7,250 bases of DNA from positions 1 to 7,250 of the forward strand of contig JAOUNZ010000046.1 of NCBI GenBank assembly GCA_029880665.1. Reading direction: 5' to 3'. The stretch is from Candidatus Nitrosopumilus sp. (GTDB lineage Archaea; Thermoproteota; Nitrososphaeria; Nitrososphaerales; Nitrosopumilaceae). Position 1 is the first letter of the stretch. Every line of letters begins with the position of its first letter. Both the position numbers and the translations under genes were made by a program. Shown in pieces: positions 5,380 to 7,250 of the stretch. The notes beneath the pieces are model-generated. The model saw nothing but the letters and a program-made list of their open reading frames with translations, had not been told where the DNA came from and did not search any database.

Positions 5380-6330
5380 TCATTCTAATTGGTATAGATC
5401 TAATTTACATTCGATGCTGCAGTCTGGTGTGGACCAATCAAGCGTATTTTCCTCTGGAATTATTCCAAGTGGATCGTAGTTGTCGAATTTTGTCATTCCT
5501 TGAATTGATGACAACATTACAATCTTTGATTCATCAGCAATTGACGACATGTCTATCTGCGAATTACTTTCATTTAGTATTCCTGCTGTAAGATTGGTGA
5601 TTGAATTTAAGATTCCTACTGGAATGTTGCTTCCTCCAACTACATACAATATTGAACGTTTAACTGAATTTGGAAGTGCGTTTCCGTACAGCATTTTTAG
5701 TGAATCTCTTAATGAATCCTCGATGGTTTGTTTTTCTTTACTTGTTGTAATGATGTTTGTCTCATTTGAAATCTCTGACGAACCTAGTGATCCTACTACA
5801 TGCATAATTGCCGAGTTTGCAATATCATAGCATGCCTTTGGACTCAGATCTGGATTGCTTTCTAGTAGTGAATCATTGTCAAGCACAACTGTGCATTGGG
5901 AGTTTTCTCTGATTCTCTTTAGCGACATTCCTGAATTGAAAATCCTATCTTTTTCATATTTGAAAGGCATAATTGCAAATGAAACTAGTCCTACATCCAT
6001 CTCTTTACATATCTTTGATACGGCCGGAGCAATTGCAGAGCCTGCCTTTCCAGCTAAGTTACTCATTAAGATAACTGTTGAATAGTCTGAAATCTTTGAT
6101 TTTATCTTGTCGGCAACGCTATAAGTTGAGCCTCTGATTAATTGTACAGAAGGATTAATTACAGAACCTGTTGAAACGTGAATAGACTGATTTTCAGTTG
6201 AACAATCTCTTATATCATTACTGATTACTAGATAATCTGAATTTAGGAGATCTTTTGCCTTGGTTGCTAATTTTGAGCCTACCCCGCCCAAGCCTATAAC
6301 CAAAACTGGTTCTTTTACTTGAAAACTCAT
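5380..6330 (-). CDS. Divergent FtsZ/tubulin-superfamily protein, thaumarchaeal type, with degenerate GTPase motifs
   Basis: A 316-residue protein resembling FtsZ in layout: glycine loop VIGLGGVGSK (11-20), strand and loop VILMSNLAGKAGSAIAPAVS (86-105) aligned with FtsZ ..GMGGGTGTGAAPVVA.., then SFAIMPFKYEKDR (117-129) like VTKPF.FEG..R, LDNDSLL (150-156) like IPNDKLL, and a C-terminal half with SILYVVGGSNIPVGILNSIT (226-245). The GGGTGTG tubulin signature is reduced to NLAGKAG, and the catalytic T7 loop (NLDFAD in FtsZ) is not found after the helix ending HVVGSL; SSEISNETN stands there. GTP hydrolysis is therefore doubtful. Thaumarchaea divide with Cdv/ESCRT proteins, and their FtsZ homologue is known to be divergent and of unknown role. 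I chose ATG 6330 (MSFQVKEPVLVIG) over ATG 6387, which would add 19 basic, unconserved residues, because a TATA-like box sits about 28 bp before 6330. Confidence 0.72.
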   Translation of the reverse strand: MSFQVKEPVLVIGLGGVGSKLATKAKDLLNSDYLVISNDIRDCSTENQSIHVSTGSVINPSVQLIRGSTYSVADKIKSKISDYSTVILMSNLAGKAGSAIAPAVSKICKEMDVGLVSFAIMPFKYEKDRIFNSGMSLKRIRENSQCTVVLDNDSLLESNPDLSPKACYDIANSAIMHVVGSLGSSEISNETNIITTSKEKQTIEDSLRDSLKMLYGNALPNSVKRSILYVVGGSNIPVGILNSITNLTAGILNESNSQIDMSSIADESKIVMLSSIQGMTKFDNYDPLGIIPEENTLDWSTPDCSIECKLDLYQLE

Positions 6331-6353
6331 TTCTGTTCTTGTTTTCTGATTTG

Positions 6354-6362
6354 AATAAAAAA
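6354..6362 (-). promoter_or_regulatory. TATA-like box for the FtsZ-like gene
   Basis: On the minus strand TTTTTTATT is centred about 28 bp before ATG 6330, the spacing for a leaderless start. It supports the shorter start and an independent promoter in the 73-bp gap after the methylthiotransferase gene. Confidence 0.45.
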
Positions 6363-6403
6363 CCTTCTTACATTTTTTTAATCTCATTTTAGATCGAAAA
6401 AAT

Positions 6404-7250
6404 TTAGCTTACGATCTTTCCGATCAGTCTTTTTATTGTTGCATTGGTAATTTCGACTGTGTATGATTCGCCTATGTTTACCTTTTCTTCTACAGATACA
6501 GGCTTGTAGGCAAAGTTTCTGCCTTTAATGCCCTCATCTGTCATTTCATCAAACAATACTTTGCCTTTCCAGCCGATCCATCTTTTGTTACTCTCAATTG
6601 ACAATTTACTGATCTGCTCAAAAATTACCTTGCTTCTCCGTTTGATTTCTACAGCGTCCAACTGTCTCCATTCGGCAGCATCTGTGCCTGGTCTTGCACT
6701 GTATTTTGATAAATTTACTATGTCCGGCCTTGTCTCATCAAGTAGAGTGACTGTTTTTTGAAAATCTTCTTCTGTCTCAGAAGGGAATCCTACTATGATG
6801 TCTGTTGAAATGGTGAATTGGCTAAATCTTGATCTTACTCTTTTCACAATCTCTCTAAACGTGCCTGCAGTATGCCCTCGTTTCATATCATTGAGAACTT
6901 TGTCGCTTCCACATTGTACTGGAATATGGAGGAATTTGAAGACTTTGTCATTGTCAAAAGATTTGACCATCTTTTCTTTGATTCTTGGCATATACATTGG
7001 GTTCATCATGCCAACTCTAATCATAAAATTCTCTGGAATCTCCACAACTGCGTTTACCAATGATGGCAAGTCAGTCCCAATGTCAAATCCATAACACCCA
7101 TTATCTGTAGATGTCAACCATACCTCTTTACAGCCCTCTTTGATCTCTGTCTCAACCTGTCTTACGATGTCTCCTAGCCTGTAACTTGAGAGATCTCCTT
7201 TGGATAGTTTGGTCTGACAAAATGTACATTCGCTCATACAGCCGCTTGCA
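6404..7250 (-). CDS. Radical-SAM tRNA methylthiotransferase, t6A37 type (CDKAL1/MtaB-like), N-terminus outside the window
   Basis: The C-terminal 281 residues of a MiaB-family enzyme that adds a methylthio group to t6A at tRNA position 37 (making ms2t6A). The radical-SAM 4Fe-4S motif is complete at the right edge: GCMSECTFC, with cysteines at 4, 8 and 11 of the visible part. Then come WLTSTDNGCYG (44-54), HIPVQCGSDKVLNDMKRGH (108-126), DIIVGFPSETEEDF (150-163) and YSARPGTDAA (183-192), all typical. The last 59 residues, from RWIGWKGKV to LIGKIVS, form a TRAM RNA-binding domain. The frame stays open to the edge, so the ATG at 7237 inside the cluster motif is not the start; the UPF0004 domain of about 130-140 residues should lie beyond. 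The LTS-D--YG pattern favours the archaeal/eukaryotic t6A branch over MiaB or RimO. Confidence 0.9.
   Translation of the reverse strand, partial: ASGCMSECTFCQTKLSKGDLSSYRLGDIVRQVETEIKEGCKEVWLTSTDNGCYGFDIGTDLPSLVNAVVEIPENFMIRVGMMNPMYMPRIKEKMVKSFDNDKVFKFLHIPVQCGSDKVLNDMKRGHTAGTFREIVKRVRSRFSQFTISTDIIVGFPSETEEDFQKTVTLLDETRPDIVNLSKYSARPGTDAAEWRQLDAVEIKRRSKVIFEQISKLSIESNKRWIGWKGKVLFDEMTDEGIKGRNFAYKPVSVEEKVNIGESYTVEITNATIKRLIGKIVS

Noticed and set aside
6331..6387. Upstream start (ATG 6387) for the FtsZ-like gene
   Set aside because: It adds 19 basic residues before the conserved first strand, and the TATA-like box at 6354-6362 would then be inside the coding region.
7235..7237. ATG as start of the methylthiotransferase
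   Set aside because: It falls between the first and second cysteines of the iron-sulphur motif, and the frame continues to the window edge, so the gene is cut, not short.

Overview
The window looks like chromosome from an ammonia-oxidising thaumarchaeon (Nitrososphaerota), probably a relative of Nitrosopumilus. The evidence is AT-rich DNA, archaeal/eukaryotic-type ribosomal proteins L39e and L31e, TATA-like boxes placed for leaderless transcription, a cobalamin-dependent methionine synthase without a homocysteine domain, and a very divergent FtsZ-like protein of the kind known from this phylum. No mobile element, CRISPR array, rRNA or tRNA is visible.

Layout. Bases 1-54 are the tail of an upstream gene, followed at once by a large MetH-type methionine synthase (86-2584). 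From about 2585 to 3440 lies a gene-poor stretch with no full-length gene. It holds a cysteine-rich small ORF on the minus strand (2615-2752) and a chain of tiny plus-strand ORFs (about 2867-3393). Several of these can be joined into longer reading frames by single-base changes, so I read the stretch as decaying small genes. A methylenetetrahydrofolate-reductase-like gene (minus, 3441-4178) and a CoA-diphosphatase-type Nudix hydrolase (plus, 4252-4800) diverge from a 73-bp spacer. Next come rpl39e (4838-4996, 52 aa) and rpl31e (4997-5341), which abut exactly. Converging on them from the right are the FtsZ-like gene (minus, 5380-6330) and the C-terminal part of a radical-SAM tRNA methylthiotransferase (minus, 6404 to beyond the right edge).

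How it fits together. The MetH core and the MTHFR-like protein are consecutive steps of one-carbon metabolism: methylene-THF (or the archaeal equivalent) to methyl-THF, then methyl transfer through cobalamin to homocysteine. The homocysteine-activating module must be a separate polypeptide, and the cut-off gene at the left edge is the obvious candidate. The ribosomal pair and the tRNA-modifying enzyme serve translation.

Most interesting points: the FtsZ-like protein has lost the recognisable GTP-binding and catalytic motifs; MetH is split and ends early; the 2.6-3.4 kb region holds overlapping or broken micro-genes, including a Zn-finger-like Cys-rich ORF. I see no clearly new multi-gene system.
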